A stretch of DNA of 64,000 nucleotides from JAVVHH01 sp965199585 (GTDB lineage Bacteria; Pseudomonadota; Alphaproteobacteria; Acetobacterales; Acetobacteraceae). Positions 16,671-24,782 of this stretch are shown piece by piece (within the stretch, counting starts at the first letter, position 1; the number at the start of each line of letters is the position of its first letter). The translations under genes were made by a program, and so were the position numbers. The notes below the pieces were generated by a model. The model was not told where the DNA came from. It did no database searches and worked only from the letters and a program-made list of their open reading frames with translations. The DNA is taken from NCBI GenBank assembly GCA_965199585.1, contig CBDASI010000002.1, forward strand, positions 3,410,001 to 3,474,000, written 5' to 3'.

Positions 16671-16705
16671 ACCCATGCCGTCCCATGGTATCCCATGTCA
16701 TCCCA
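16671..16705 (-). promoter_or_regulatory. Predicted MraZ operator: four TGGGN boxes
   Basis: On the minus strand the sequence reads TGGGA-N5-TGGGA-N5-TGGGA-N5-TGGGT, that is, four boxes with an exact 10-bp period (plus-strand CCCA at 16672, 16682, 16692 and 16702). TGGGN repeats with 5-nt spacers are the known E. coli MraZ binding site, so autoregulation of the dcw cluster is likely. The array lies 77-111 bp before the preferred mraZ start. Confidence 0.8.
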
Positions 16706-16781
16706 CGATGATGCCGAGGGACAGCGATTCGTCGCCCAGCGCTGGGGCGCACAACGATGGTCGGACGAGCCAATTCAGTTC

Positions 16782-17228
16782 ATGGGGACCCATCAATCGC
16801 GCTTCGATGCCAAGGGCCGCATGTCGGTTCCAGCGCCGTTCCGTGCCGTCCTCCGCTCCTTGGCGATCGAGGGCGTGGCGTCGCTGATCCTGCGCCCCTC
16901 CCACACGCTCGACTGCATCGACGCCTGGCCGTCGTCGCGTTTCGAGGCACTCGCGGCAGGTTTTGATCGGATCGACCTGTTCAACGAGGATCAAGACGAT
17001 CTCGCAACGACTCTCTACGCGGACGCCTGGCCCGTGGAACCGGACAAGGAAGGACGCATCGTCGTTCCCGACACTCTAGTGCAGCACGCCGGCCTGACCG
17101 AGTCGGTTGCGTTCATGGGGCTCGGAGCCCGTTTTCAGATCTGGGAGCCGACTGCGGCGTTGCAGCGCAAGACCGTCGCGCGGCAGGGAACCGCCACGCG
17201 TGGCCTGACCGTGCCGGCGGCGAAATGA
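16782..17228 (+). CDS. mraZ: MraZ transcriptional regulator
   Basis: First gene of the division/cell wall cluster. MraZ is an AbrB-fold (double MraZ domain) DNA-binding repressor of its own operon. The two repeats are seen as THQSRFDAKGRMSVPAPFRAVL and YADAWPVEPDKEGRIVVPDTLVQHAGL. The start at 16782 (MGTHQSRF) aligns with E. coli MraZ (148 versus 152 residues). An in-frame ATG at 16695 would add 29 residues, but it lies inside the predicted operator array and the extra residues look unlike the family. Neither start has a strong Shine-Dalgarno, so the choice is not certain. Overlaps rsmH by ATGA. Confidence 0.9.
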   Translation: MGTHQSRFDAKGRMSVPAPFRAVLRSLAIEGVASLILRPSHTLDCIDAWPSSRFEALAAGFDRIDLFNEDQDDLATTLYADAWPVEPDKEGRIVVPDTLVQHAGLTESVAFMGLGARFQIWEPTAALQRKTVARQGTATRGLTVPAAK

Positions 17229-18193
17229 GCGCTACCTTGCGTCACGAGCCCGTGCTGTTGCGCGAGGTGCTGCAGCATCTCGCACCGCGCGACGGCGAAG
17301 CGATGCTGGACGGCACGTTCGGTGGCGGTGGCTACACGCGCGCCGTGCTCGACGCTGCCGACTGCACGGTCTGGGCCATCGACCGCGACCCGGCTGCCAT
17401 CGAGCGCGGAGCGGAACTCGCGGCGAAATACCCGGGCAGGTTGCAACTGCTGCAGGGTAATTTCGGCGAGATGGTCGGCCTGCTGGCAGACCGGGGCGTG
17501 GCCGCGCTGGACGGCATCGTCCTGGACCTCGGCGTCTCTTCCTTCCAAATCGACGATGCTGGGCGGGGTTTCAGCTTCCGCACTGACGGTCCGCTCGACA
17601 TGCGCATGGCTGCGAGCGGAACGACCGCAGCCGATCTGGTTAACGCTCTAGGCGAATCCGAACTCGCGGATACGTTGTATCAACTCGGCGAGGAACGACT
17701 GTCGAGACGCATCGCGAAAGCAATCGTTATGGCCAGAAAAGATGCGCCAATCACGACCACATTGCAGCTGGCGGAGATCATCCGCCGGGTCGTGCCGAAC
17801 GACCGCTCCGGCATCGATCCGGCGACCCGGTCGTTCCAGGCATTGCGCATCCGCGTCAACGACGAACTGGGCGAGATCGTCCGCGGGCTCGAAGCGGCGG
17901 TGCGACTGCTGGCCCCGGGCGGTAGGCTGGTGGTCGTCTCGTTCCATTCCCTCGAGGACCGGCTGGTCAAGCGTTTCATGCAGGACGCAGCCGGACGCCG
18001 CCCGGGGCCGTCGCGTCACGATCCCGCCGGGCTCGTCGACCGCAGCGCCGCGCAGTTCACCTTGCTGACCAGCCGTGCTCAGCGTCCGCAAGCAGACGAG
18101 ACGCACGCCAATCCCCGCGCCCGGAGCGGCCGCCTCCGGGCGCTCGCACGGCTTCCCTTTCCGCTCCTCCAAGAAATGGAGATCGCGCCATGA
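17225..18193 (+). CDS. rsmH: 16S rRNA m4C1402 methyltransferase RsmH (MraW)
   Basis: SAM-dependent methyltransferase for N4 of C1402 in 16S rRNA. The 322-residue chain begins with the family signature RHEPVLLREVLQHL and has the SAM site DGTFGGGGYTRAVL. Other blocks are LDGIVLDLGVSSFQID, the substrate loop RGFSFRTDGPLDMRM, and FHSLEDRLVKRFM near the C-terminus. It overlaps mraZ and ftsL by four bases each, so it is translated within the dcw operon. Confidence 0.97.
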   Translation: MSATLRHEPVLLREVLQHLAPRDGEAMLDGTFGGGGYTRAVLDAADCTVWAIDRDPAAIERGAELAAKYPGRLQLLQGNFGEMVGLLADRGVAALDGIVLDLGVSSFQIDDAGRGFSFRTDGPLDMRMAASGTTAADLVNALGESELADTLYQLGEERLSRRIAKAIVMARKDAPITTTLQLAEIIRRVVPNDRSGIDPATRSFQALRIRVNDELGEIVRGLEAAVRLLAPGGRLVVVSFHSLEDRLVKRFMQDAAGRRPGPSRHDPAGLVDRSAAQFTLLTSRAQRPQADETHANPRARSGRLRALARLPFPLLQEMEIAP

Positions 18194-19047
18194 TCCGACC
18201 GTTCACGATCATCTGCATGGTTTCGGCGTTCGGCGCTGGGCTCTATCTGTATCAGAGCAAGCACCAGGCGCAGATCCTCGACCGCGACATCATGCGCACC
18301 ATCAAGCAGACCGAAGCGACGCGCGAGCGCACCGGGATGCTGCGGGCGGAGTGGGCCCTGCTCAACGAGCCGGACCGCCTGGCCGAGCTCGCCAAGGCGC
18401 ATACCACGCTGCAGACGCTGAAGCCGACCCAGTTCGTCGCGATGGCCGATCTGGCCGCGCGCCTGCCCGGCCCGGTGTCCCAGCGTCAGGAGATCCTACC
18501 GGTCGAGCCCGAGCCTGAGGAGACGGTCGCGGCGCCGGTGGCCTCCGTCGCGCCTACCGCCAAGCCGCGCGAGACGCCGGTCGCCGTCGCGGCGGTCGAG
18601 CCGAAGCCGAAGCCGGAGCCCAAGGTCGAGAGCAAGCCCGCCGTTGTGGTGGCCGAGACCAAGCCGGTCCGCCCGGCCGACAAGCCCATCGTCCGCGCGG
18701 CGACCCAGACCGCCGCGGAAGCCGCACCGCCGGTCCGCATGGCGCGGCCGCACCCCACCGCCGAGATCGCCAATAACGACGCCACCGCACCCGGCACGGT
18801 CGGCGCCGCCGTCATGCGCGCCATGCGGTCGCAGAACGCTGGCTACACGCCGGCGCCGTCGATGCCAGCCCCGGCGCGGGTCTATGCGCAGCAGCCCGCT
18901 TACGTTCAGCCGGCCTATGCGCAACCGACCTATGCGCAACCGGCCTACGCCCAACCCGCCTACGCGCAGCCGGCTTATGCGCCGAGCGCGTCGATGCTCG
19001 GTGGCCGCAACACGCTGCCGCCGCCCGTCCCGTACGCCTCGCGCTGA
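18190..19047 (+). CDS. ftsL: FtsL division protein with long repetitive C-terminal tail
   Basis: Bitopic divisome protein, partner of FtsB and FtsQ. Residues 1-21 form the membrane segment (MIRPFTIICMVSAFGAGLYLY). Residues about 22-95 form the FtsL-type coiled coil ending in LNEPDRLAELAKAHTTLQTLKPTQFV. After that the protein continues for about 190 residues, far longer than ordinary FtsL. The extension has a Pro/Lys/Glu/Val-rich linker and a run of YAQPA units (codons at 18883-18984) before PPPVPYASR. The tail would be periplasmic. Identification rests on the N-terminal part and its position between rsmH and ftsI. Confidence 0.85.
   Translation: MIRPFTIICMVSAFGAGLYLYQSKHQAQILDRDIMRTIKQTEATRERTGMLRAEWALLNEPDRLAELAKAHTTLQTLKPTQFVAMADLAARLPGPVSQRQEILPVEPEPEETVAAPVASVAPTAKPRETPVAVAAVEPKPKPEPKVESKPAVVVAETKPVRPADKPIVRAATQTAAEAAPPVRMARPHPTAEIANNDATAPGTVGAAVMRAMRSQNAGYTPAPSMPAPARVYAQQPAYVQPAYAQPTYAQPAYAQPAYAQPAYAPSASMLGGRNTLPPPVPYASR
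18883..18984 (+). repeat. In-frame 15-bp tandem repeats encoding YAQPA units
   Basis: About six consecutive 15-bp units with third-position variation (for example TATGCGCAACCGGCC and TACGCCCAACCCGCC), encoding YAQPA/YVQPA/YAQPT near the FtsL C-terminus. Synonymous differences between units show that the repeat is not the product of a very recent single expansion. Confidence 0.85.
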
Positions 19048-19049
19048 CC

Positions 19050-20966
19050 ATGTCGGGATCGCGCCACCCGCCGGAGGAACCGAGCCAGCCGCGGATGCAG
19101 ACCGTCCGGGTCACGGCGCCCGACCTCGAGCGCCGCGCCGCGCTCGAGAAGACGCGGGGCCGGCTGCTGTTCGCGGCGAGCGGGTTTACCGTGTTGTTCT
19201 CGGCCGTCATGGTGAAGCTGGCGCTCGCCACGGTGGTGATCCCAATGCAGCCGCGCCGGGCCGAGCGTGGGCCACCGCCGCTGCCGGATTCCGTCAACGC
19301 GACCGCCGACGCCCCTGCCCCTGACCCGGCGCACGACGCCCCGCACCCGCGCGCCACCATCACCGACCGTAACGGCGAGATCCTCGCCGTGTCGCTGCCG
19401 ACGGCGGGCGTCTACGCCAATCCGAAGGAGATGATCGACCCGAACGATGCAGCGGCCAAGCTGAAGTCGGTGCTGCCGCAGCTCGATCTCGAAGCCATCA
19501 AAGCCAAGCTGGGTACCGAGAAGCAGTTTGCTTGGATTGCGCGCGGCATCTCGCCACGGCAGCAGCTGGCGATCAACAATCTCGGCATTCCGGGCATCTA
19601 TTTCCAAGCCACGGAGCGCCGGCGCTACCCGCAGGGCCGGGTCGCCGCGCAAGTGCTGGGCGGGGTGGACGTCGATACCAAGGGCGTCGCCGGCGTCGAG
19701 CGGTCGTTCGAGCAGCGGCTGCGGGAGAGCGCCGAACCGTTGCGTCTGTCGATTGACGTCCGGGTGCAGGCGGTGGTGCGTGACGAGCTGTCCAAGAGCA
19801 TGGACGAGTTCCGCGCGATCGGCGCCTGCGGCATCGTGATGGACGTGCGCACCGGCGAGGTGATCGCGATGGTCAGCCTGCCGGATTACGACGCCAACAA
19901 ATTCGGCTCGGCCACCAACGAGGAGCGCTTCAACCGCGCCGTCACCGGCATGTACGAGCCCGGCAGCACCTTCAAGCTGCAGACCGCGGCCATGACGCTC
20001 GATAGCGGCGTGGGCCATCTGTGGAGCTCCTACGACGCGGCGAACCCGATCAAGATCGGCCGCTTCACGATCACGGACTTCGAGGGCAAGCACCGCATCC
20101 TGTCGCTGCCGGAAGTGATCGCCTACTCGTCCAATCTCGGCGCGGCGCACATGGCGCAGCAGATGGGCGCTGAGCGGCAGCGTAACTGGCTACAGCAAAT
20201 GGGGATGTTCACCCGCGTGGGCATCGAACTGCCTGAGCAAGGGCAGCCGATCGTGCAGCCGGCGAGCAACTGGAAAGAGGTCGTGACCATGACGGTCGGC
20301 TTCGGACACGGCATCGCGGTCTCGCCGCTGCACGTCGTGCGCGGCACGGCGGCGATCGCCAATGGCGGCACCGTGCTGCGGCCGACGATCCTGGCGCCGG
20401 AGCCCGACATGGCGCCGCGGACGGGCACGCAGGTGATGCAGCACGCGACGTCGGACACGATGCGGCGGCTGATGCGGCTGGTGGTGACCGACGGCTACGG
20501 CAAGCCGGCGGACGTGCCGGGCTATTTCGTCGGCGGCAAAACCGGCACGGCGGAAAAGAACTCCGGCCACGGCTACAAGAAGCACACAAACATCAGCGCG
20601 TTCATGAGCGTGTTCCCGATGAACGCGCCGAAATACGCGGTGTATTTTATGCTCGACGAGCCCAAGGGCAACGCCAGCACCGGCGGTTACTCCACGGCGG
20701 GCGCAGTCAGCGCGCCGGGCGCGGGCCGGGTGATCGCGCGCATCGCGCCGATGCTGGGCCTGATGCCGGAGACGGGCGCTCAGATGGCCGCGACGCAGGC
20801 GGCGCTGGCGATGCCGCTGAACGTGGCGCGGCCGGCCGGGTATCACGACGCGCCGAAACCGGCCGCGCCTCCTGCGGGTGCGCCGATGGTCAAGATGCCC
20901 GGCCCGGTGCCAACGGGACCGCGGCAGCGCGAGGCGAGCTATGTCGTCCCCGCTGCGGCTCCATGA
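19050..20966 (+). CDS. ftsI: Penicillin-binding protein 3 (FtsI), septal transpeptidase
   Basis: Class B PBP that cross-links septal peptidoglycan. The 638-residue chain has an N-terminal cytoplasmic segment, one membrane anchor (about 48-70), the PBP dimerisation domain (ITDRNGEILAVSLPTAGVYANP), and the transpeptidase domain with S306TFK (SxxK), S360SN (SxN) and K497TGTA (KTG). A proline-rich linker (RRAERGPPPLPD) follows the anchor. There is no overlap with ftsL (two bases apart), while its 3' end overlaps murE by 26 bp. The C-terminal tail after the transpeptidase domain is Ala/Pro-rich. Confidence 0.97.
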   Translation: MSGSRHPPEEPSQPRMQTVRVTAPDLERRAALEKTRGRLLFAASGFTVLFSAVMVKLALATVVIPMQPRRAERGPPPLPDSVNATADAPAPDPAHDAPHPRATITDRNGEILAVSLPTAGVYANPKEMIDPNDAAAKLKSVLPQLDLEAIKAKLGTEKQFAWIARGISPRQQLAINNLGIPGIYFQATERRRYPQGRVAAQVLGGVDVDTKGVAGVERSFEQRLRESAEPLRLSIDVRVQAVVRDELSKSMDEFRAIGACGIVMDVRTGEVIAMVSLPDYDANKFGSATNEERFNRAVTGMYEPGSTFKLQTAAMTLDSGVGHLWSSYDAANPIKIGRFTITDFEGKHRILSLPEVIAYSSNLGAAHMAQQMGAERQRNWLQQMGMFTRVGIELPEQGQPIVQPASNWKEVVTMTVGFGHGIAVSPLHVVRGTAAIANGGTVLRPTILAPEPDMAPRTGTQVMQHATSDTMRRLMRLVVTDGYGKPADVPGYFVGGKTGTAEKNSGHGYKKHTNISAFMSVFPMNAPKYAVYFMLDEPKGNASTGGYSTAGAVSAPGAGRVIARIAPMLGLMPETGAQMAATQAALAMPLNVARPAGYHDAPKPAAPPAGAPMVKMPGPVPTGPRQREASYVVPAAAP

Positions 20967-22362
20967 CATGTTGAGCGCGGTCGGGATCGACGTCGTGCCG
21001 GGTCTGCCAGGCCGGTTCACCGGGCTGTCAGCGGACAGCCGGGCGATCCGTCCGGGCATGCTCTACGCTGCCCTGCCGGGCACCCGGCTCGACGGCCGCG
21101 ACTTCATTGCCGACGCCGTGGCGCGTGGTGCGGCCGCGATCTTGGCGCCCGAAGGCACGACGTGGCCGGACGGTGTACCGCCGGTGCCGCTGCTGACCGA
21201 TCGCGAGCCGCGGCGGGCCCTGGCGCGCTTGGCGGCGCTGCAGGCCGGCGCGCAACCCGGCTGCGTCATCGCCATCACCGGCACCAACGGCAAGACCAGC
21301 ACGGCGGAGTTCGTGCGTCAGCTGAAGACTGCGGCCGGCGGCGTGGCTGCGAGCCTCGGCACCCTGGGCGTGATCGCGCCGGGCCGCGCCGGCGGCGGCG
21401 GCCTGACCACGCCCGACCCGGTCTCACTGGCCGAGACGCTGGCGGCATTGGCGCGCGAGGGGGTCGACACGGCGGCGATCGAGGCATCTTCGCACGGGCT
21501 GGATCAGTTCCGGCTCGACGGGCTGCGGCTGGCAGCGGCCGGGTTCAGCAACCTGACCCGCGACCATCTTGACTATCACGGCACGCTGGATGCCTACCGA
21601 GATGCCAAGCTGCGCCTGTTCCGCGAATTGCTACCCGCGGGGGCGCCGGCAGTGCTGAGCACCGAACTCGACGCCGAGACCGCGGCGCTAATCCCCGGCG
21701 CGCACACGGTCGGGCCGGGCGGCACGCTGCTGAACCTTCGCCGCGCCGTGCCGCATCCGGGCGGCCAGACGTTGGAGATCGACGGCTCCGAGACGATTGA
21801 ACTGAAGCTGCCGGGCCGCTTCCAGGCTGACAACGCCCTCCTGGCCGCCGGCCTGGCGATGGTGACGGGCACCGACGACGCCGTCGCGCTGCTCCCGCGG
21901 TTAAGCGGCGTGCGCGGACGGATGGAGCTCGCCGCCGAGGCCGACGGTGCAGCGATCTACGTCGATTACGCGCATACGCCGGACGCGCTGGAACGGCTGC
22001 TGCTGGCGCTGCGGCCCCATACGGCGGGACGGCTGCACGTCGTATTCGGCGCCGGCGGCGACCGCGACCGGGGCAAGCGCTCGCTGATGGGCGCCGTCGC
22101 GGCGCGGCTGGCCGACCGCGCCATCGTCACCGACGACAATCCCCGCAGCGAGGACCCGGCCAGCATCCGCGCTGCCATCCGCGCCGCCTGCCCCGACGCG
22201 ATCGAGATCGGCGACCGGGCAAAAGCCATCGCCGCCGGGCTCGACGGGCTCCGCCGCGGCGACGTGCTGGTCGTCGCCGGCAAGGGCCACGAGCAGGGCC
22301 AGACCATCGGCGGCGAGACGATCCCGTTCGACGACGTCGCCACCGTGCGGCGGCTGCTGTGA
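20941..22362 (+). CDS. murE: UDP-MurNAc-tripeptide synthetase MurE (meso-DAP adding)
   Basis: Cytoplasmic ATP-dependent ligase that adds meso-diaminopimelate to UDP-MurNAc-L-Ala-D-Glu. In 473 residues the Mur ligase order is visible: N-domain (FTGLSADSRAIRPGMLYAAL), ATP site GTNGKTSTAEF, SSHGLDQFRLDG, and the C-domain with DDNPRSEDP, whose DNPR motif marks meso-DAP specificity. The start at 20941 (MSSPLRLHDML) lies inside ftsI. A second in-frame ATG at 20968, just after the ftsI stop, is possible but would lose the usual LRLHDLL start. Confidence 0.96.
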   Translation: MSSPLRLHDMLSAVGIDVVPGLPGRFTGLSADSRAIRPGMLYAALPGTRLDGRDFIADAVARGAAAILAPEGTTWPDGVPPVPLLTDREPRRALARLAALQAGAQPGCVIAITGTNGKTSTAEFVRQLKTAAGGVAASLGTLGVIAPGRAGGGGLTTPDPVSLAETLAALAREGVDTAAIEASSHGLDQFRLDGLRLAAAGFSNLTRDHLDYHGTLDAYRDAKLRLFRELLPAGAPAVLSTELDAETAALIPGAHTVGPGGTLLNLRRAVPHPGGQTLEIDGSETIELKLPGRFQADNALLAAGLAMVTGTDDAVALLPRLSGVRGRMELAAEADGAAIYVDYAHTPDALERLLLALRPHTAGRLHVVFGAGGDRDRGKRSLMGAVAARLADRAIVTDDNPRSEDPASIRAAIRAACPDAIEIGDRAKAIAAGLDGLRRGDVLVVAGKGHEQGQTIGGETIPFDDVATVRRLL

Positions 22363-23693
22363 CCGCGTTGTGGGACAGCGCGGCGCTCGCGGCCGCGACG
22401 CTCGGGCGCGCCACGGCGCCGTTCGCCATCGACGGCCTGTCGATCGACACGCGCACGCTGGTGCCCGGCGACCTGTTCATCGCGCTGGTCGGCGAGCGGG
22501 ACGGGCACGAGCACGTGGCCGCCGCCCTCGAGAAGGGTGCGGCGGCGGTGATGGTGCACCGGGCCGAGCGCGTGCCGGCGGGGGCACCCGCGCTGGTGGT
22601 GGATGACACGCTCGCGGCGCTGCAGCGTCTCGGCGCGGCGGGACGGGCGCGGTTTGGCGGCCGGGTCGTGGCGGTGACGGGCAGCGTCGGCAAGACGACG
22701 ACGAAGGAGATGCTGCGCACCGGGCTCGGGGCCTTCGGCCCGACCCATGCGGCGGTGGCGTCCTACAACAATCACTGGGGCCTGCCGCTGACGCTGGCGC
22801 GGCTACCCGCCGATGCCGCGTTCTGCGTGTGCGAAATCGGGATGAACAACCCGGGCGAGATCGAGCCGCTGGCGCGCATGGCGCAGCCCGACGTCGCGGT
22901 CATCACCAACATCGAGGCGGCGCACATCGGTCATCTCGGCAGCATCGAGGCCATCGCCGACGAGAAGGCCGCCATCCTGCGCGGCCTGCGCCAGGGCGGC
23001 GTCGCCGTGCTGCCGGCCGACAGCCCGCAATTCGGCCGGCTGCGGGCGCAGGCGGGCGAGGTGCTGACGTTCGGTCGCAATCCCGATGCCGACCTGCTGC
23101 TCGACGGGGACGAGGTCGTATTTCGCGGTCGGCGCATGACGCTGCCGCTCACCGCACCCGGCGCGCACATGCGGGTCGACGCCGCGGCAGCGCTTGCCGC
23201 CGTCGTCGCCCTCGGGCTCGACCCGGCCATCGCCGCCGCCGGGCTCGCCGAGTTCCGCCCGCTCGGCGGCCGCGGCCTGCATCGCACGCTGGGCGGCATC
23301 ACGCTGCTCGACGAAAGCTACAACGCCAACACCGCCTCCATCCGTGCCTCGCTGGCGGTGCTGCGCAGCATGGGCGGCACGCGCCGGGTCGCGGTGCTGG
23401 GCGACATGCTCGAGCTAGGGGCGTTCGGACCGGCAGAGCATGCGGGCCTGGCGCCCGACGTTGCCGACGCGGCGGACGTGCTCTATGCGTGCGGCCCGCT
23501 GATGCGGCACCTCTTCGAGGCGATTCCCGCCACGCAGCGAGGGGTCCTCGCGGACGACTCGGCTAGCCTAGCCCCCATCGTCGCCGACGCCGTCCGGCCC
23601 GGCGACACCGTCTTGATCAAGGGCAGTCTTGGAACCCGGATGCGCCTGATCGTCGCCGGCTTGGAAGCCCGCCTCTCGGAAGGCGTCATTTGA
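22359..23693 (+). CDS. murF: UDP-MurNAc-pentapeptide synthetase MurF
   Basis: Adds D-Ala-D-Ala to UDP-MurNAc-tripeptide in the cytoplasm. The 444-residue chain has GLSIDTRTLVPGDLFIALVGERDGHEH in the N-domain, the P-loop GSVGKTTTKEML, YNNHWGLPLTLARLP, EIGMNNPGEIE, and the C-domain DESYNANTASIRASL and LGDMLELG. The GTG start overlaps the murE stop (GTGA), and its TGA is followed directly by the mraY TTG start. Confidence 0.96.
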   Translation: MTALWDSAALAAATLGRATAPFAIDGLSIDTRTLVPGDLFIALVGERDGHEHVAAALEKGAAAVMVHRAERVPAGAPALVVDDTLAALQRLGAAGRARFGGRVVAVTGSVGKTTTKEMLRTGLGAFGPTHAAVASYNNHWGLPLTLARLPADAAFCVCEIGMNNPGEIEPLARMAQPDVAVITNIEAAHIGHLGSIEAIADEKAAILRGLRQGGVAVLPADSPQFGRLRAQAGEVLTFGRNPDADLLLDGDEVVFRGRRMTLPLTAPGAHMRVDAAAALAAVVALGLDPAIAAAGLAEFRPLGGRGLHRTLGGITLLDESYNANTASIRASLAVLRSMGGTRRVAVLGDMLELGAFGPAEHAGLAPDVADAADVLYACGPLMRHLFEAIPATQRGVLADDSASLAPIVADAVRPGDTVLIKGSLGTRMRLIVAGLEARLSEGVI

Positions 23694-24782
23694 TTGCTGT
23701 ATAACCTCGCCCGCCCCTACGCCGATCAGTACATTGTGGCGAACCTGTTCCGTTACCTCACTTTCCGGTCCGGCGCGGCCTGCCTGACGGCGTTGTTCCT
23801 CAGCTTCGTGCTCGGCCCGATCGTCATCCGCTGGCTGCGCTCGGTGCAGCGCGGCGGTCAGCCGATCCGCGAGGACGGCCCGGCGCGGCACCTGGTCGAG
23901 AAGAAGGGCACGCCGACGATGGGCGGGGTGCTGATCCTGCTATCGCTGTCGATCTCGACGCTGCTGTGGGCGGACCTGACCAACGGGTTCGTGTGGTCGG
24001 TGCTGCTGCTGACGCTCGGCTACGGTGCGATCGGCTTTGTCGATGACTTCCTCAAGCTGTCGCGGCGCAACACCAAGGGCGTCTCGGGCCGCCATAAGAT
24101 GATTGCGCAGCTCGCCATGGGGCTGATCTGCTCCGTGGCGCTGATGTCCATGATCCGCGGGCCGCTCGGCACCGGGCTGACGCTACCCGTGTTCAAGGAG
24201 GTGCTGATCCCGTTCGGCTACGCCTTCCCGCTGGTCGGCATGGTGGTCATGGTCGGCGCCAGCAACGCGGTGAACCTGACCGACGGGCTGGACGGGCTGG
24301 CGATCGTACCGACCATCATCGCGTCGGGAGTGTTCGCGCTGATCGCCTATCTAGTCGGCAACCGCGTGTTCGCCGACTATCTGCAGCTGCATCCGGTGCC
24401 GGGCGTCGGCGAGCTGGGCGTGTTCCTGGCTGGGCTGATCGGCGCCGGGCTGGGCTTCCTGTGGTACAACGCTCCGCCGGCCGCCGTGTTCATGGGCGAC
24501 ACGGGCAGCCTGGCGCTGGGCGGTGCCCTGGGTGCGGTGGCCGTGGCGACCAAGCACGAGCTGGTGCTGGCCATCGTCGGCGGGCTGTTCGTGCTCGAGA
24601 CCGTGTCCGTCATCATCCAGGTGTTCTGGTACAAGCGGACCGGGCGTCGCGTGTTCCTGATGGCGCCGCTGCACCACCATTACGAGAAGAAGGGCTGGTC
24701 CGAGCCGACGATCGTGATCCGGTTCTGGATCGTGTCGATGATCCTGGCCCTCGTCGGCCTCGCCACGTTGAAGATCCGATGA
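23694..24782 (+). CDS. mraY: Phospho-MurNAc-pentapeptide translocase MraY
   Basis: Polytopic inner membrane enzyme that makes lipid I from UDP-MurNAc-pentapeptide and undecaprenyl phosphate. In 362 residues, GTPTMGGVLILL, FVDDFLKLSRRNTKG, NAVNLTDGLDGLAI, MGDTGSLALGG and PLHHHYEKKGWSE are the MraY signature segments with the catalytic Asp residues. About ten hydrophobic segments are visible. The start is TTG (MLYNLARPYA), immediately after the murF stop with no gap; MLYNL is the usual family opening, which supports the rare start. Confidence 0.96.
   Translation: MLYNLARPYADQYIVANLFRYLTFRSGAACLTALFLSFVLGPIVIRWLRSVQRGGQPIREDGPARHLVEKKGTPTMGGVLILLSLSISTLLWADLTNGFVWSVLLLTLGYGAIGFVDDFLKLSRRNTKGVSGRHKMIAQLAMGLICSVALMSMIRGPLGTGLTLPVFKEVLIPFGYAFPLVGMVVMVGASNAVNLTDGLDGLAIVPTIIASGVFALIAYLVGNRVFADYLQLHPVPGVGELGVFLAGLIGAGLGFLWYNAPPAAVFMGDTGSLALGGALGAVAVATKHELVLAIVGGLFVLETVSVIIQVFWYKRTGRRVFLMAPLHHHYEKKGWSEPTIVIRFWIVSMILALVGLATLKIR

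Noticed and set aside
16695..16781. 29-residue N-terminal extension of MraZ
   Set aside because: It starts inside the TGGGN box array and has no similarity to the family; kept only as an alternative start.
18883..18984. CRISPR-like array
   Set aside because: The repeats are 15 bp, contiguous, in frame and have no spacers; they encode YAQPA units of FtsL.
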